64,000 nt of DNA from Desulfotruncus arcticus DSM 17038 (lineage in GTDB: Bacteria; Bacillota; Desulfotomaculia; Desulfotomaculales; Desulfallaceae): positions 1 through 64,000 of the forward strand of contig NZ_FOOX01000022.1 in the NCBI RefSeq assembly GCF_900113335.1, given 5' to 3'. Shown here piece by piece: positions 1 through 9,268 of this stretch. Under the pieces are notes generated by a model that searched no databases, was not told the DNA's origin, and worked only from the letters and a program-made list of their open reading frames with translations. The position numbers were made by a program, and so were the translations under genes. Position 1 is the first letter of the stretch; every line of letters starts with the position of its first letter.

Positions 1-2
1 AT

Positions 3-421
3 CTTTTTCCTTTCATGCTGCTTATCCCCTTCCCGTTAATTTTAGTTTATACCATCAGGGGACAAGACTCAATTCTCATAAAGGGGCTAAATAGGGAAGA
101 CTTGGATCGTTTAGATGGTTGCCCACTAAAAAAAGCGGACAATTTAAAAATCCTGATAAATAAAAATATACTTCATAACACCAGGCAACGTTTTACTCTG
201 GCTCACGAATTGGGGCATCTGCGAATTAAAAGTCATGACCAAAAAATGTATACATGTTTGCCGTCAGACAGCTGGAGGGGAAAAATCCCAAAGATATACT
301 GGAACTTGCCAAGGTATTCTTTCTTTTCAGCGGAGATATGGCTGAACTTGCCAGGGGGATAAAGGCTTATTACCAGGAGTTGGGGATGGGGAGAATGTGC
401 GCTGATAAATCCTTTGATTGA
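3..421 (+). pseudogene. Broken ImmA/IrrE-like zinc peptidase remnant
   Basis: The first reading frame is open from the window edge and has an ATG at 15. It reads a short product containing TLAHELGH, the HEXXH zinc motif of ImmA/IrrE (M78) peptidases, which cleave phage-type repressors. Soon after the motif the sequence stops looking like the family. From about 254 a different frame (ATG 254, TGA 419-421) gives a plausible helical tail that includes DMAELARG. The simplest reading is a peptidase gene broken by a frameshift or deletion, or two fused remnants. Part of the tail DNA recurs at 20597-20651. The 5' end lies outside the window. The HEXXH motif is seen directly; the family call is from that motif and the surrounding residues only. 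Confidence 0.5.
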
Positions 422-433
422 GTTCAGACAGTA

Positions 434-733
434 CCGGACAGCTTTAAAGAATATGACGGGGAGCACCTGGTTCTGCCCGGCCTGTCGCCTGATGGCGGCA
501 AATCACACTGGCAATCGCTGCGAGAGAGGAAGTCGGTGCGCAAATGCACCGGGGAGAAGCTCTCCCCGGAGGAGCTTAGCAGGCTGTTGTGGGCGGTCAT
601 TGGTGCCACCAGGGGTACCACCCGCAGGGACTATTCCTTCAGATGGCCCCCCGTAGTAGAAAAGAGCAGGGGAGAACAAAGGAGTAGAGTTGTCCAAAAA
701 TACATAAAGGCTCTTTCCAAGAGGGATAACTAA
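434..733 (+). pseudogene. Fragment of a SagB-type nitroreductase-like gene
   Basis: This stretch is close to a copy of the middle of the intact gene at 2982-3710: PDSFKEYDGE, then LRERKSVRK, CTGEKLSPEEL and RLLWAV line up in one frame at both places, and the DNA is clearly similar over about 220 bases. It lacks the first 30 or so codons and everything after the FMN-contact region. Past about 640 it runs into unrelated sequence that ends at TAA 731-733. No start codon with a ribosome site precedes it. It is a dead partial duplicate, not a gene. Confidence 0.8.
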
Positions 734-810
734 TTTAAATAGTTTGGGAAGGGGTGGTATTTCGAAACTATGGGTAATAAGGTCAACTCGGAAACAATTG
801 CCAATAACCC

Positions 811-978
811 ATGACAGGGGTGGGCTTATTATCCGGCTTTGGTGTGCCGGATCAGCCCCCGGAGTACAATTTGGATCGATCTGAGCAAGAAACCAAACGT
901 GATACGGACCTGGATAAAATAATGGAATTAGAAGAAATTGAATCCGGTAAGCGTCATAGTAAAAGCTTTATAGATTAA
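811..978 (+). CDS. Small hypothetical protein (55 aa)
   Basis: The ORF starts at ATG 811 and ends at TAA 976-978, with an in-frame stop just upstream at 805. The product is hydrophilic and charged, with a Glu/Lys/Asp-rich second half (DKIMELEEIESGK), and it ends just before a very strong terminator hairpin. That position argues that it is, or was, the last gene of a transcript. No good ribosome site precedes the ATG, so it could be the 3' end of a decayed longer gene. I do not recognise the family. Confidence 0.3.
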   Translation: MTGVGLLSGFGVPDQPPEYNLDRSEQETKRDTDLDKIMELEEIESGKRHSKSFID

Positions 979-1017
979 ATATCAGAAAAACGCCCCTAGC
1001 GGGCGTTTTTCTGATAT
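979..1017 (+). terminator. Strong intrinsic terminator
   Basis: A perfect 17-bp stem (979-995 with 1001-1017) closes a 5-base loop. The GC-rich core GCCC/GGGC is followed by a run of five T within the right arm. The mirrored A-run makes it potentially bidirectional. Confidence 0.85.
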
Positions 1018-1124
1018 TGGGGAGAGCGGATTCTCTAATTCTAATAGTTGGATATATACATGGATTTATAATAAAGTATTATTAAGAGGAGCCAATTTAA
1101 ATTTAAAATATAAGCGAGGTGCTG

Positions 1125-1799
1125 ATGTTGAAAATAATTGGGTTAAATGGAAGTCCAAGGGGCTCACAGAGTCGAACCAGGCAGTTAATTGAACAGGTAT
1201 TAAACTATACCCGGTCAAACGGAGCGGAAACAGAATTTTACGATATTGCCAAATTAGATGTTAAACCTTGTATAGCATGTGACAGGTGCCATAAAATTGG
1301 CTCTTGCTTCCAAAAAGATGATTATCAGCGAATCATTGACGGTATTTTGTCTGCGGATGGTATTGTTATTGGAAGTCCGGTATATAATTATCAGGTTACG
1401 GCGCAGCTAAAAACCTGGCTTGATCGCCTGGGGATGATCATTCATTGCCAAATGTTCTCGGGTAAATACGGTGTTGTGGTTACCACGTCAGGTGGAGCCG
1501 GAGAAACTGAAACAGCAGATTATCTTGATTTTGCAGTCAGACGTACTGGTGCGCAATGTGTTGGGAGGTTGGTCAGCGGCATAGAAAATGATGGATTATT
1601 GGAAAAAGGGTCACCGTTATTTGACGAGGCCAATAAATTAGGCCGGCAGTTAATGGATGCAATCAAGGAAAAGAAAGTTTTCCCCCGGCAGATCGAAGAA
1701 CAGGAGCAGTTAAAAGGGTTTTTTGCCTACATGATAGGACAGCGGAAAGAAAAATGGGAATGGGAATATAACTACTGGCAGCAAAAAGGGTGGCTCTGA
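1125..1799 (+). CDS. Iron-sulfur flavoprotein / NAD(P)H-dependent FMN reductase
   Basis: A flavodoxin-fold oxidoreductase of about 224 aa. The N-terminus has the FMN phosphate-binding loop GSPRGSQSRT. About 35 residues later comes a compact cysteine cluster CIACDRC followed by C five residues on (CX2CX2CX5C), the signature of archaeal/clostridial iron-sulfur flavoproteins (Isf). GSPVYNYQVTAQLKTW is the usual second flavin contact. Such proteins move electrons between ferredoxin and small oxidants such as O2 or peroxide. An upstream GTG (1119) is in frame, but GCGAGG sits at the right distance from ATG 1125. It is flanked by hairpins on both sides, so it is probably monocistronic. The physiological substrate cannot be told. 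Confidence 0.8.
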   Translation: MLKIIGLNGSPRGSQSRTRQLIEQVLNYTRSNGAETEFYDIAKLDVKPCIACDRCHKIGSCFQKDDYQRIIDGILSADGIVIGSPVYNYQVTAQLKTWLDRLGMIIHCQMFSGKYGVVVTTSGGAGETETADYLDFAVRRTGAQCVGRLVSGIENDGLLEKGSPLFDEANKLGRQLMDAIKEKKVFPRQIEEQEQLKGFFAYMIGQRKEKWEWEYNYWQQKGWL

Positions 1800-1812
1800 T
1801 TATTTTAAAAAA

Positions 1813-1849
1813 CTCTCTCCCCTGGGTAAAAGTGGCCCGGGGGAGAGCT
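1813..1849 (+). terminator. Hairpin after the flavoprotein gene
   Basis: CTCTCCCC (1815-1822) pairs with GGGGAGAG (1840-1847) just past the stop codon. There is no good T-run after it, so termination is likely but not certain. Confidence 0.5.
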
Positions 1850-1863
1850 CATATAACTGCATC

Positions 1864-1971
1864 ATGTTGACAGAGCTAATTACCGGGATCAGTCGGATGA
1901 CGGCGTGGGAACTAAGAGAAGCCGGGTTACAAAGGCTTGAATGCTTCCGTTTGTTCTGTTCACCTTCGTAA
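1864..1971 (+). pseudogene. Truncated copy of the 84-aa gene at 13087
   Basis: The first 20 codons (MLTELITGIS, then MTA and ELREAG) match the gene at 13087-13341 almost base for base, including the CATC before the ATG. After GCCGGG the similarity stops and the frame ends after 35 codons at TAA. This is a 5' fragment left by a partial duplication or deletion. Confidence 0.75.
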
Positions 1972-2092
1972 GCTTATTGACGAAATATTTAGAATATTAT
2001 TATTGATCCCCCAAAGCATGTTCTGTATACTTTTAATAAGTAATTAAAAGGACATATTAAAATTAAATTGTTTTGATTGGGGGAAAACGACA

Positions 2093-2850
2093 ATGAGACT
2101 TCAGGGGAAGGTTGCTGTAGTAACAGGAGCCGCTTTTGGTATGGGAAAAGCTATCGCTGAACTTTTTGCAAAAGAAGGCTCTAAAGTAGTAGTTTCAGAT
2201 ATTATTTTAGAGCAGCGAATGCAACAGTAGAAGAAATTAAGTCTAATGATGGGGAAGCAATATCAGTATTAGCCGATGTTGCAAAAGAAGAAGATATACA
2301 GAATTTAATTGATACAGCTGTCAATATGTATGGCACATTAGATATTCTGGTTAATAACGCTGGGATTATGGATAATTTTGAACCAGCCGGGGATATTGAA
2401 GATGATAATTGGGAACGTATCTTTGCTATTAATACTACGAGCGTAATGCGTGCAACACGCAAGGCATTACCTATCTTTTTAGAAAAACAGCAAGGGGTAA
2501 TTGTTAATATCGCCTCAGCGGGCGGATTGGCTGGAGCTCGTGCTGGGGCAGCTTATACAGCTTCTAAACACGCAGTTGTTGGATTCACAAAAAACACCGG
2601 TTTTATGTATGCTCTAAAAGGTATTCGTTGTAATGCAATCGCACCTGGTGGCGTTGAGACAAATATTGGTACTACTATGACTAATATTAATAAATTTGGT
2701 ATTGGACGCACAGAACCTGGAATGGCTGTTAATCCACGTATGGGTAAACCGGAAGAAATCGCAAAATTAGCCTTATTCCTTGCTTTAGATGAATCAAGTT
2801 TTGTTAACGGGGCAGTAATAACCGCAGATGCCGGTTGGACAGCGTATTAA
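2093..2850 (+). pseudogene. Short-chain dehydrogenase/reductase, frameshifted
   Basis: A classical SDR: the N-terminus from ATG 2093 gives the NAD(P)-binding GAAFGMGKA loop, and the rest gives LVNNAGIM, then the catalytic YTASK. The two halves are in different frames. The first frame ends at TAG about 2228, while the second reads AANATVEEI across the same bases, so a single base change in length near 2200-2215 breaks the gene. Either the gene is dead or the base call is wrong; repairing one base would give about 252 aa, the family length. GGGGG precedes the ATG. The substrate is unknown. Confidence 0.7.
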
Positions 2851-2981
2851 TAGAACCAAACCAAAAACAAAATATTAAATATGGAGTGTATAGAAAGCCA
2901 TAATACGTACGGGCTTTTTCAACTTGAAACAATAAAGTATGTTAACCGCAGCACACCAATCTTATTTATGGGGGAAATAAC

Positions 2982-3710
2982 ATGGAAAAGCACCTGGGCC
3001 AACTATACCAGCAGAAAACGAAGTATTCCCGCAGCAGCCTGGAAGGAAGAAAGCTTGACTGGGACAACAGGCCGGACAGCTTTAAAGAATATGACGGGGA
3101 GTATCTAATTTTGCCCGGCCCGCTGCCTGACGACGGCAAATCACTGTGGCAATCGCTGCGGGAGAGGAAGTCGGTGCGCAAATACACCGGGGAGAAGCTT
3201 TCCCCGGAGGAGCTTAACCGGCTGTTGTGGGCGGTCAATGGCACCACCAGGGGTACCGCCCCCAAAGACTTCTACTTCAGAACGGCACCTTCTGCCGGAG
3301 GCCTATACCCCGTTGAAACATATATACAAATTAATCGAGTAAGGGATTTTAAACCCGGCATATATCATTACAGTGTTCCAAAACACGGGCTGCATCTACT
3401 GCAGGAGGGAGAATTCGGATCTTCTCTGGCCGGGGCGGCGTTAGACCAGCCCATGGTGGAAAACTCCGCGGTTAACTTCCTCTGGACGGCGGTTACCAGC
3501 CGTACTTTCTGGAAATACGGCCAGCGGGGTATCCGCTATATCTACATGGATGCCGGCCACGTAGGGCAAAATCTTTACCTGGCGGCTGCGGCGCTGGATC
3601 TTGGCTGCTGTGTTATAGGTGCTTTTTTTGACGATGAGGTGAATAAACTCCTTGGTGTGGACGGTGAAGACGAGACCATAGTATATATGGCCTCTGTTGG
3701 TAGACCATAG
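2982..3710 (+). CDS. SagB/ThcOx-type nitroreductase-family oxidoreductase
   Basis: The protein has 242 aa. It has the FMN-binding start of the nitroreductase fold (RERKSVRKYTGEKLSPEEL, near residues 61-80), then TAPSAGGLYPVE, typical of the SagB-type dehydrogenase family rather than the NfsB type, and a C-terminal DAGHVGQNLYLAA helix. SagB enzymes oxidise azolines in peptide natural products, but stand-alone clostridial versions are common and of unknown role; no YcaO or precursor peptide lies nearby. GGGGG precedes ATG 2982. A fragment of the same gene lies at 434-733. Confidence 0.75.
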   Translation: MEKHLGQLYQQKTKYSRSSLEGRKLDWDNRPDSFKEYDGEYLILPGPLPDDGKSLWQSLRERKSVRKYTGEKLSPEELNRLLWAVNGTTRGTAPKDFYFRTAPSAGGLYPVETYIQINRVRDFKPGIYHYSVPKHGLHLLQEGEFGSSLAGAALDQPMVENSAVNFLWTAVTSRTFWKYGQRGIRYIYMDAGHVGQNLYLAAAALDLGCCVIGAFFDDEVNKLLGVDGEDETIVYMASVGRP

Positions 3711-3957
3711 TAAGACAGGGGAACCCGCTGCAAAACAAAGAATATCCCACACCATCCTTTTCCCACAGAGTATGAGGCTCTGTCCAGGCACCTTTACCTC
3801 CGTGGAACTCAACTTCCCCAAGAGGGAATCCAAAGGGGCTTGTGCGATTCTCTTGCTTCTCTTTTTTTGTTGTGGTAAAAAATAAATAAAACTTTGGAAT
3901 GATACTTACGTCACGAAAGGCTCGAGAGGGAAAAAAAGTGAAATCAGGGAGGTATCG

Positions 3958-4632
3958 TTGTTGAAACAAGAAGTTTTGAAAGCAATCAATGGCCGGCATA
4001 GTGTAAGGGCGTATCTGGATCGACCTGTTCCTGAGGATGTCATCAAACAGGTATTAATGGCAGCGCTGATGGCGCCTTCCTGGGGGAACAATCAACCATG
4101 GGAGATAGCGGTTGTAAGCGGGCCGGCGCTTGAACGGATTAAAAAGGGCTTCTTAAAAGCTGTGGATGAGGGACAACCTCTCGCGTCTGATTTTACTTTC
4201 CCCGCTTCATGGCCGGAGGCCAATCAGAAACGCTATTTTGAAAACGGTGAACGCATGTATTTGACCCTGGGTATTGCACGTGATGACCAAAAGGCCCGGG
4301 AAGAATTCGGGAGAAGAGGTTGTGAATTTTTTGGAGCCCCCCATGTTATATTTTTGTTTCTGGACGAGGGCCTGTCTCCTTGGGCTTTGCATGATCTGGG
4401 ACTTTTTTGTCAGACGCTTATGCTGGCGGCCCATAGCATGGGGCTGGGTACCTGTCCAATGGCCAGCGCTATTATTTATCCGGACCTGGTACGCGAAGCG
4501 CTTGGGTTGCCATCGAACAAAAAGCTGGCTCTAGGCATTCCCATAGGATATCCTGATCAGGAGTCCAAAATTAACCAACATCGAAGCACGAGGATTTCCA
4601 TGGATGAAGCAGTACGGTGGTACCATGAATAA
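3958..4632 (+). CDS. Nitroreductase family protein
   Basis: A 224-aa FMN-dependent nitroreductase. RHSVRAYLDRPVPEDVI near the N-terminus is the FMN phosphate-contact motif, followed by MAPSWGNNQPWE. GLGTCPMAS and LALGIPIGYP near the C-terminus complete the family pattern. Members reduce nitro-aromatics, quinones or flavins with NAD(P)H. It begins at TTG 3958 or 3961 behind GGGAGG. It is a different subfamily from its neighbour at 2982. It is followed directly by a hairpin. Confidence 0.8.
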   Translation: MLKQEVLKAINGRHSVRAYLDRPVPEDVIKQVLMAALMAPSWGNNQPWEIAVVSGPALERIKKGFLKAVDEGQPLASDFTFPASWPEANQKRYFENGERMYLTLGIARDDQKAREEFGRRGCEFFGAPHVIFLFLDEGLSPWALHDLGLFCQTLMLAAHSMGLGTCPMASAIIYPDLVREALGLPSNKKLALGIPIGYPDQESKINQHRSTRISMDEAVRWYHE

Positions 4633-4642
4633 GGAAGGGACG

Positions 4643-4669
4643 GAAGGGACCTTAGGAGCAGGTCCCTTC
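4643..4669 (+). terminator. Hairpin after the nitroreductase gene
   Basis: GAAGGGACC (4643-4651) pairs with GGTCCCTTC (4661-4669), followed by TGATTTATT. It is a plausible intrinsic terminator. Confidence 0.6.
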
Positions 4670-4757
4670 TGATTTATTAAATAGGACTTGCTGAACAGAA
4701 CAAAAGAGACCTTGGCTTTTTATAAATTAAATTAGATTCTGAGTTTGGAGGTGCAAA

Positions 4758-5480
4758 ATGAATATACCAAGAATCGCAGTAATGTCAGACATTCATGGTA
4801 ATTTTTTGGTTTTGGATGCAGTACTTGATGATATAAAGAGTAAAAATATTACAACTATCATTAATTTAGGAGACAGTTTTTATGGTCCATTATTTCCCGA
4901 TATTACAGCTAATCGATTAATTAAGACAAATGTAATTAATATTATGGGGAATCAAGACAGGTTACTTCTCGAGGGACTTGACATGTCAGAGTACCCTTCC
5001 CTTAAATTTGTCAAAGAACGTTTATCTCCAGACCATATATCCTGGATAAAGACGTTTCCTAAAAATATGGTTGTCTATGAAAGCATTTATGCTTGTCATG
5101 GTTCCCCTGACTCCGATCAAGCTTATTTAATTGAAGATGTAACTGAAGAAGGAGTAAGGATTCGTGGCGTTGAGGACATTATGATGGAAATTCAAAGAAT
5201 AGATCAACCAATTATTCTTTGTGGGCATAGCCATGTTCCAAGAACAGTCTATCTTCCTGATGGAAGAATAATTATAAATCCTGGTAGTGTTGGCTTGCCA
5301 GCCTATGCAGATGATGTACCACAAAAGCATAAAATGGAAAGTTATTCTCCCCATGCTAAATACGCCATTGTTTCTAATAATGGTGGAGGTTGGTTAGTGG
5401 AACAGATTTCCGTTCCCTATGATTGGAACAAAGCATGGGAACAAGCCAATAAAAATAACCGAAATGACTGGGCTTTTTGA
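4758..5480 (+). CDS. Metallophosphoesterase (YfcE/MJ0936 type)
   Basis: A calcineurin-like phosphoesterase of 240 aa. The metal-binding series is visible in order: SDIHGNF (D-x-H), NLGDSFYGP (G-D), MGNQD (G-N-x-D in place of the usual GNHD), HGSPDSD, CGHSHVP (G-H-S-H) and INPGSVGLP. This is the pattern of small bacterial phosphodiesterases that act on nucleotide-type substrates in the cytoplasm. There is no signal peptide. GGAGG stands before ATG 4758. It is monocistronic, since the next gene is on the other strand. Confidence 0.85.
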   Translation: MNIPRIAVMSDIHGNFLVLDAVLDDIKSKNITTIINLGDSFYGPLFPDITANRLIKTNVINIMGNQDRLLLEGLDMSEYPSLKFVKERLSPDHISWIKTFPKNMVVYESIYACHGSPDSDQAYLIEDVTEEGVRIRGVEDIMMEIQRIDQPIILCGHSHVPRTVYLPDGRIIINPGSVGLPAYADDVPQKHKMESYSPHAKYAIVSNNGGGWLVEQISVPYDWNKAWEQANKNNRNDWAF

Positions 5481-5507
5481 CTTGAGACGGGTAGAGCCTT
5501 AGAAAAT

Positions 5508-5714
5508 TTATAATAAGCCGTGCTCTTTTGCAATAATCAATCCCTTTTCAATTGCTTCTTCGTTGTCGGCAGCTTGGTAATACTCTATAGGATGGCCGTT
5601 ACCGAATAAACCAACTGGTTTTTCCATAACAACATATTTAAAGGATGTTCCTTCTTCCTTGATAATCCAAAATTTATCGGCATTATGAATAATTAAGTTC
5701 CAATGGTCGGACAC
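5508..5714 (-). CDS. Hypothetical protein (68 aa)
   Basis: A small protein with aromatic residues in the first half (HWNLIIHNADKFWIIKEEG) and a helical, acidic second half ending EKGLIIAKEHGLL. AGGGAGTG precedes the ATG on the minus strand. It stands alone between two plus-strand genes. No family recognised. The regular spacing of charged and hydrophobic residues and the clear ribosome site support a real gene. Confidence 0.5.
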   Translation of the reverse strand: MSDHWNLIIHNADKFWIIKEEGTSFKYVVMEKPVGLFGNGHPIEYYQAADNEEAIEKGLIIAKEHGLL

Positions 5715-5865
5715 TTAATCACTCCCTTCGGGAATAAGGCTACTTTAATTATAGTATATTTTAAAGTCGATTCCGATATCCATGCCATAGCCCCCTGCAG
5801 TACGGGGTATCAGGCATCAAACTGAGGATAAGGCTGCTTCCACGTGCTTATTAAGGAAAGTAGGG

Positions 5866-7870
5866 ATGATTTATCAAAAAAGCTGTTAAGTTTAGCTTGT
5901 TGGTTGTTTTGTTAATTTTTATCCTTGCAATTTCCATAAATATACCTAAGGCAAATATGCCTAAGGCTGCTGCTAAAGAAACTGGGAAACAGATAACGAT
6001 TCTTTTTACGCATGATCTGCACGACCATTTTCTACCGGTCAAGGATGAACAAGACGGAGTATTGGTGGAATTAGGAGGATATGATCGATTACAGAGTGCA
6101 ATTTTAACTGAAAAAAAGAACAACACAGGTGCTTTATTATTGGATGCCGGAGATTTCTCAATGGGAACACCTTTTCAGACGATATTTGAAAGTGATTCTC
6201 CGGAGCTTAGAATGTTGGGCAAGATGGGATATGATGTTGTGACGCTTGGAAACCATGAATATGACTATCAGGCTCCGGGACTTGCGGAAAGCTTGCAAGC
6301 CGCCCGACAAAGCGGGGATGAATTACCCCGGATTGTACAGTCCAATGTAATATTCCCAACAGATCAAAATGCCAATTTAACTCCTTCATTAAGGTCATTA
6401 AAGCAAGCTTATGATGACTACGGAGTGAAAGATTATGTGGTTATACAAAGAAATGGCATTAAAATAGGGATTTTTGGCTTGATGGGGGTGGATGCGGCTT
6501 CGAAGGCACCAATGTCTGAAGTGAAGTTTACCGTTCCAATTGAAAATGCCTTGCGAGTAGTAAAAATCTTAAAACAGCAGGAAAAAGCAGATCTAATTAT
6601 TTGTCTTTCTCATTCCGGCACAGAGGTGGATCAGGCGAAATCTGAGGATGAGATCCTGGCCAGAAAAGTTCCTGAAATAGATGTTATTATCAGTGCTCAT
6701 ACCCATACTAAGCTCCCCGAACCGATTATGGTAGGGAACACGATTATTGGTTCCGCTGAAGACAGCGGGAAATATCTTGGTGTGATTAAGATTTCACAGG
6801 AATCAAAATCAGAGTGGAAGCTTAATGATTATCACCTGCTGCCAATCAATGAGCACTTACCCGGTGATGCGTATATTTCTAAAATTATAAATCGAGATAA
6901 GCAACTGGTTGATGAGAAATACTTTAGTCTATTTGATCTGAGTTTTGATCAGGTACTGGCTGTTTCGCCTTTTAACTTTCATACAGTTGACAGAATATAT
7001 GAACAACACCATGAGGAACAACTCGGAAACCTCATCAGTGATGCCTATATCTATGCTGTGAAGAAGGCTGAAGGGGCAAATCATATTCCGGTTGATGTGG
7101 CAATTGTTCCGGCCGGCACTATCAGAAGTTCCTTTTTTCAAGGAAATATTACCGTCGCGGATGTCTTTAATCTAAGTTCTTTAGGAATAGGTCCCGACAA
7201 TATTCCGGGTTATCCTTTAGTCTCAGCATACCTTACCGGCAAAGAACTAAAGACGGTTTGTGAGGTGGACGCATCGGTTTCTCCGATTATGGATGATGCC
7301 CAACTTTTTATGTCCGGCATGAATTTTACATTTAATCCAAACAGATTGATTTTCAATAAAGTAACTAAGGCGTCCCTGCAAAGACCGGATGGATCTGTTG
7401 AAGAAATTAATGATCAGAAACTTTACCGTGTTGTTGCCGGACTATACTCTGCTCAAATGCTCTCTGTTGCTGGGGATAAATCCTTTGGACTATTGTCTAT
7501 TATACCAAAAAAGAGGGATGGGACTCCTATCACGGATTTTGAGGCCCAAATCGTAAAGGATCAGGTTAGTGGAAAAAATAATGAAGTGAAAGAATGGCTG
7601 GCAATTGCCGAGTATCTGCAATCCTTTGAAAAAGTTAACGGAGTTCCTCAGATCCCTCAGTATTATAACGTCACACATGGCAGAAAGATTGTTGATAACA
7701 GTCATAGTCTCTCAGCCTTGTTAAGTGCCCCAAATAAAATTGCACTGACGGTATATGCCGTTGTTATTATTGTGGCAGCTCTGGTGAGCTTTATTGCATA
7801 TAAGATTGTGAAAAGGAAGAACCGCCTGGAACGCGACAGCAATAAGCCGGACAATTGGGTCAAAATTTGA
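5866..7870 (+). CDS. 5'-nucleotidase/UshA-like phosphatase with a borrowed N-terminus
   Basis: A bimetallophosphatase of about 657 aa from TTG 5897, membrane-anchored at both ends. Motifs: FTHDLHDHF, LLDAGDFSMG, TLGNHEYDY, SHSGTEVDQ, ISAHTHT, then the C-terminal 5'-nucleotidase domain (GNLISDAYIYA). A final TM helix and KIVKRKNR end the protein. Such enzymes hydrolyse nucleotides or other phosphate esters outside the cell. The first 70 bases are nearly identical to 9853-9925, the 5' end of a chemoreceptor-like remnant, and the downstream flank (7871-7911) continues that remnant. Relative to the copy, four extra bases after the ATG at 5866 shift that start into a stop at 5887-5889, so translation must begin at TTG 5897, which has no good ribosome site, or the gene is poorly expressed. 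Confidence 0.75.
5870..5940 (+). repeat. Left half of a split chemoreceptor-like 5' end
   Basis: About 70 bases match 9853-9925 nearly perfectly (AAAAAAGCTGTTAAGTTTAG and onward to CCATAAATAT). The match stops where the phosphatase-specific sequence begins. The right half is at 7871-7911. Confidence 0.8.
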
Positions 7871-7911
7871 CCACTAACCAAATCAATCCCACCATTAAGC
7901 TGGAGTGTGCT
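7871..7911 (+). repeat. Right half of the split chemoreceptor-like 5' end
   Basis: Immediately after the phosphatase stop codon, ACCAAATCAATCCC and ACCATTAA resume the similarity with 9928-9970, exactly where the left half left off. The phosphatase body therefore lies inside a copy of this sequence. Confidence 0.7.
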
Positions 7912-7984
7912 GGACGGCGGGAAGCAGCCCGCTTTACTCTCGCGGATGTAAGGCAGGGCTGTCCCGCAGGAGGAGCAGTTTCGT

Positions 7985-9268
7985 CTAAACGCTTTTCAGC
8001 GCCGCCTTAAATATTGCCAGCCCTTCGTCAACAACTGACTTGCTGATATTCAGCGGAGTGATAAATCTAATGCAATTTTTGTAAACACCGCAGTTGTAGA
8101 ACAATAATTTATGTTCCAGGCAGTAATTAGTTACCTTATTGGTCGCGGCGGGGTTCGGGCTGCCGCTGCTATCTACAAGTTCAACGGCAAGCATTAATCC
8201 AAGACCCCGCACATCTCCGATAACGGGGAATTGTTCTTGAAGGGCCAGCAGCTGTGCTTTAAAATACTCACCTACCGTATTGCAATTTTGCAGCACATTC
8301 TCTTCTTCAAACACTTCCAGCATCGCCACCGCGGCGGCACAGCTTACCGGGTTGGCACCGAAGGTACTGCCGTGCGCGCCGGGGGCCCAGTCGCCGATTA
8401 TCGCTTCCCTGGAGGCTACGGCGGAAAGCGGCATGCCGCTGGCGATAGCTTTACCCAGGCACACAATATCGGGGATCACGCCAAAATGTTCAGCGGCAAA
8501 CATTTTCCCGGTCCTGCCGAAACCGGTTTGCACTTCATCAAAAATTAAGTAAATGTTATGATCGCTGCATAACGCCCTCAACCCATGCACGTATTTTGCC
8601 GGAGGTACAATGTAGCCGCCTTCGCCCTGCACCGGCTCAAAAATCATCGCAGCAACATCCGAAGGAGAGATTACAGAGTTAAATACCCTTTTAATTTCCG
8701 CCAAACATTCCAGTGAGCATGCATCAGTCTTTTGGCCGTAGGGGCACCTGTAACAATACGGGTAGGGTACATGCACGATTGTAGGTAAAAAAGGCGCGTA
8801 GCGATCCCTAAAGCCGGCTCTGGATGATGTTACAGAAAGGGCCCCCATGCTGCGGCCGTGAAAGCCGCCCCGGAAGGCTATATATCCGGGCTTCTTTGTT
8901 TTCCACCGGGCCAGTTTGAGCGCTCCTTCTACAGCTTCGGCACCTGAGTTGCTGAAAAAGAACATATCCAAATCCCCGGGGGTTACTTCAGCAAGCTTTA
9001 CTGCAAGTTTTAACGCGCTGGGGTAATACCCCAAACTAAATGAACCATGCATTAATTGATCAATTTGTTCTTTAGCCGCCGCAACAACTTTGGGGTGACA
9101 GTGGCCCAAATTGTTCACCGCAATGCCGCTGACAAAATCCAAGTACTTTTCCCCGTCAATGCTGTAAAGGTAGGCTCCCTCACCCCGTTCTATAATCATC
9201 TGGGTAGCCCTGGCCAGAACTGGTGACAAGCGCTTCTTACCTTTATTCAGCAAGTCCATGTCAACCAT
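7985..9268 (-). CDS. Class III aminotransferase (GABA/acetylornithine type)
   Basis: A PLP-dependent, fold-type I aminotransferase of about 427 aa. Visible family marks are LDFVSGIAVNNLGHCHPKVV, the FFSNSGAEAVEGALKLAR phosphate/substrate loop, IFEPVQGEGGY, IFDEVQTGFGRTG, and LGKAIASGMP with the Schiff-base lysine. The cysteine-rich insert PYCYRCPYGQ is typical of archaeal and thermophile GabT-like enzymes. It transfers an omega- or alpha-amino group to 2-oxoglutarate or pyruvate. AAAGGAG sets the start at ATG 9268 rather than the in-frame codon at 9286. It stands alone. A taurine aminotransferase role would suit the island but nothing here supports it specifically. Confidence 0.8.
   Translation of the reverse strand: MVDMDLLNKGKKRLSPVLARATQMIIERGEGAYLYSIDGEKYLDFVSGIAVNNLGHCHPKVVAAAKEQIDQLMHGSFSLGYYPSALKLAVKLAEVTPGDLDMFFFSNSGAEAVEGALKLARWKTKKPGYIAFRGGFHGRSMGALSVTSSRAGFRDRYAPFLPTIVHVPYPYCYRCPYGQKTDACSLECLAEIKRVFNSVISPSDVAAMIFEPVQGEGGYIVPPAKYVHGLRALCSDHNIYLIFDEVQTGFGRTGKMFAAEHFGVIPDIVCLGKAIASGMPLSAVASREAIIGDWAPGAHGSTFGANPVSCAAAVAMLEVFEEENVLQNCNTVGEYFKAQLLALQEQFPVIGDVRGLGLMLAVELVDSSGSPNPAATNKVTNYCLEHKLLFYNCGVYKNCIRFITPLNISKSVVDEGLAIFKAALKSV

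Noticed and set aside
7985..9268. Class III aminotransferase as taurine:pyruvate aminotransferase
   Set aside because: A taurine enzyme would complete an isethionate route, but the cysteine-rich insert and general motifs look like GABA/acetylornithine enzymes, and the gene is not linked to the lyase operon.
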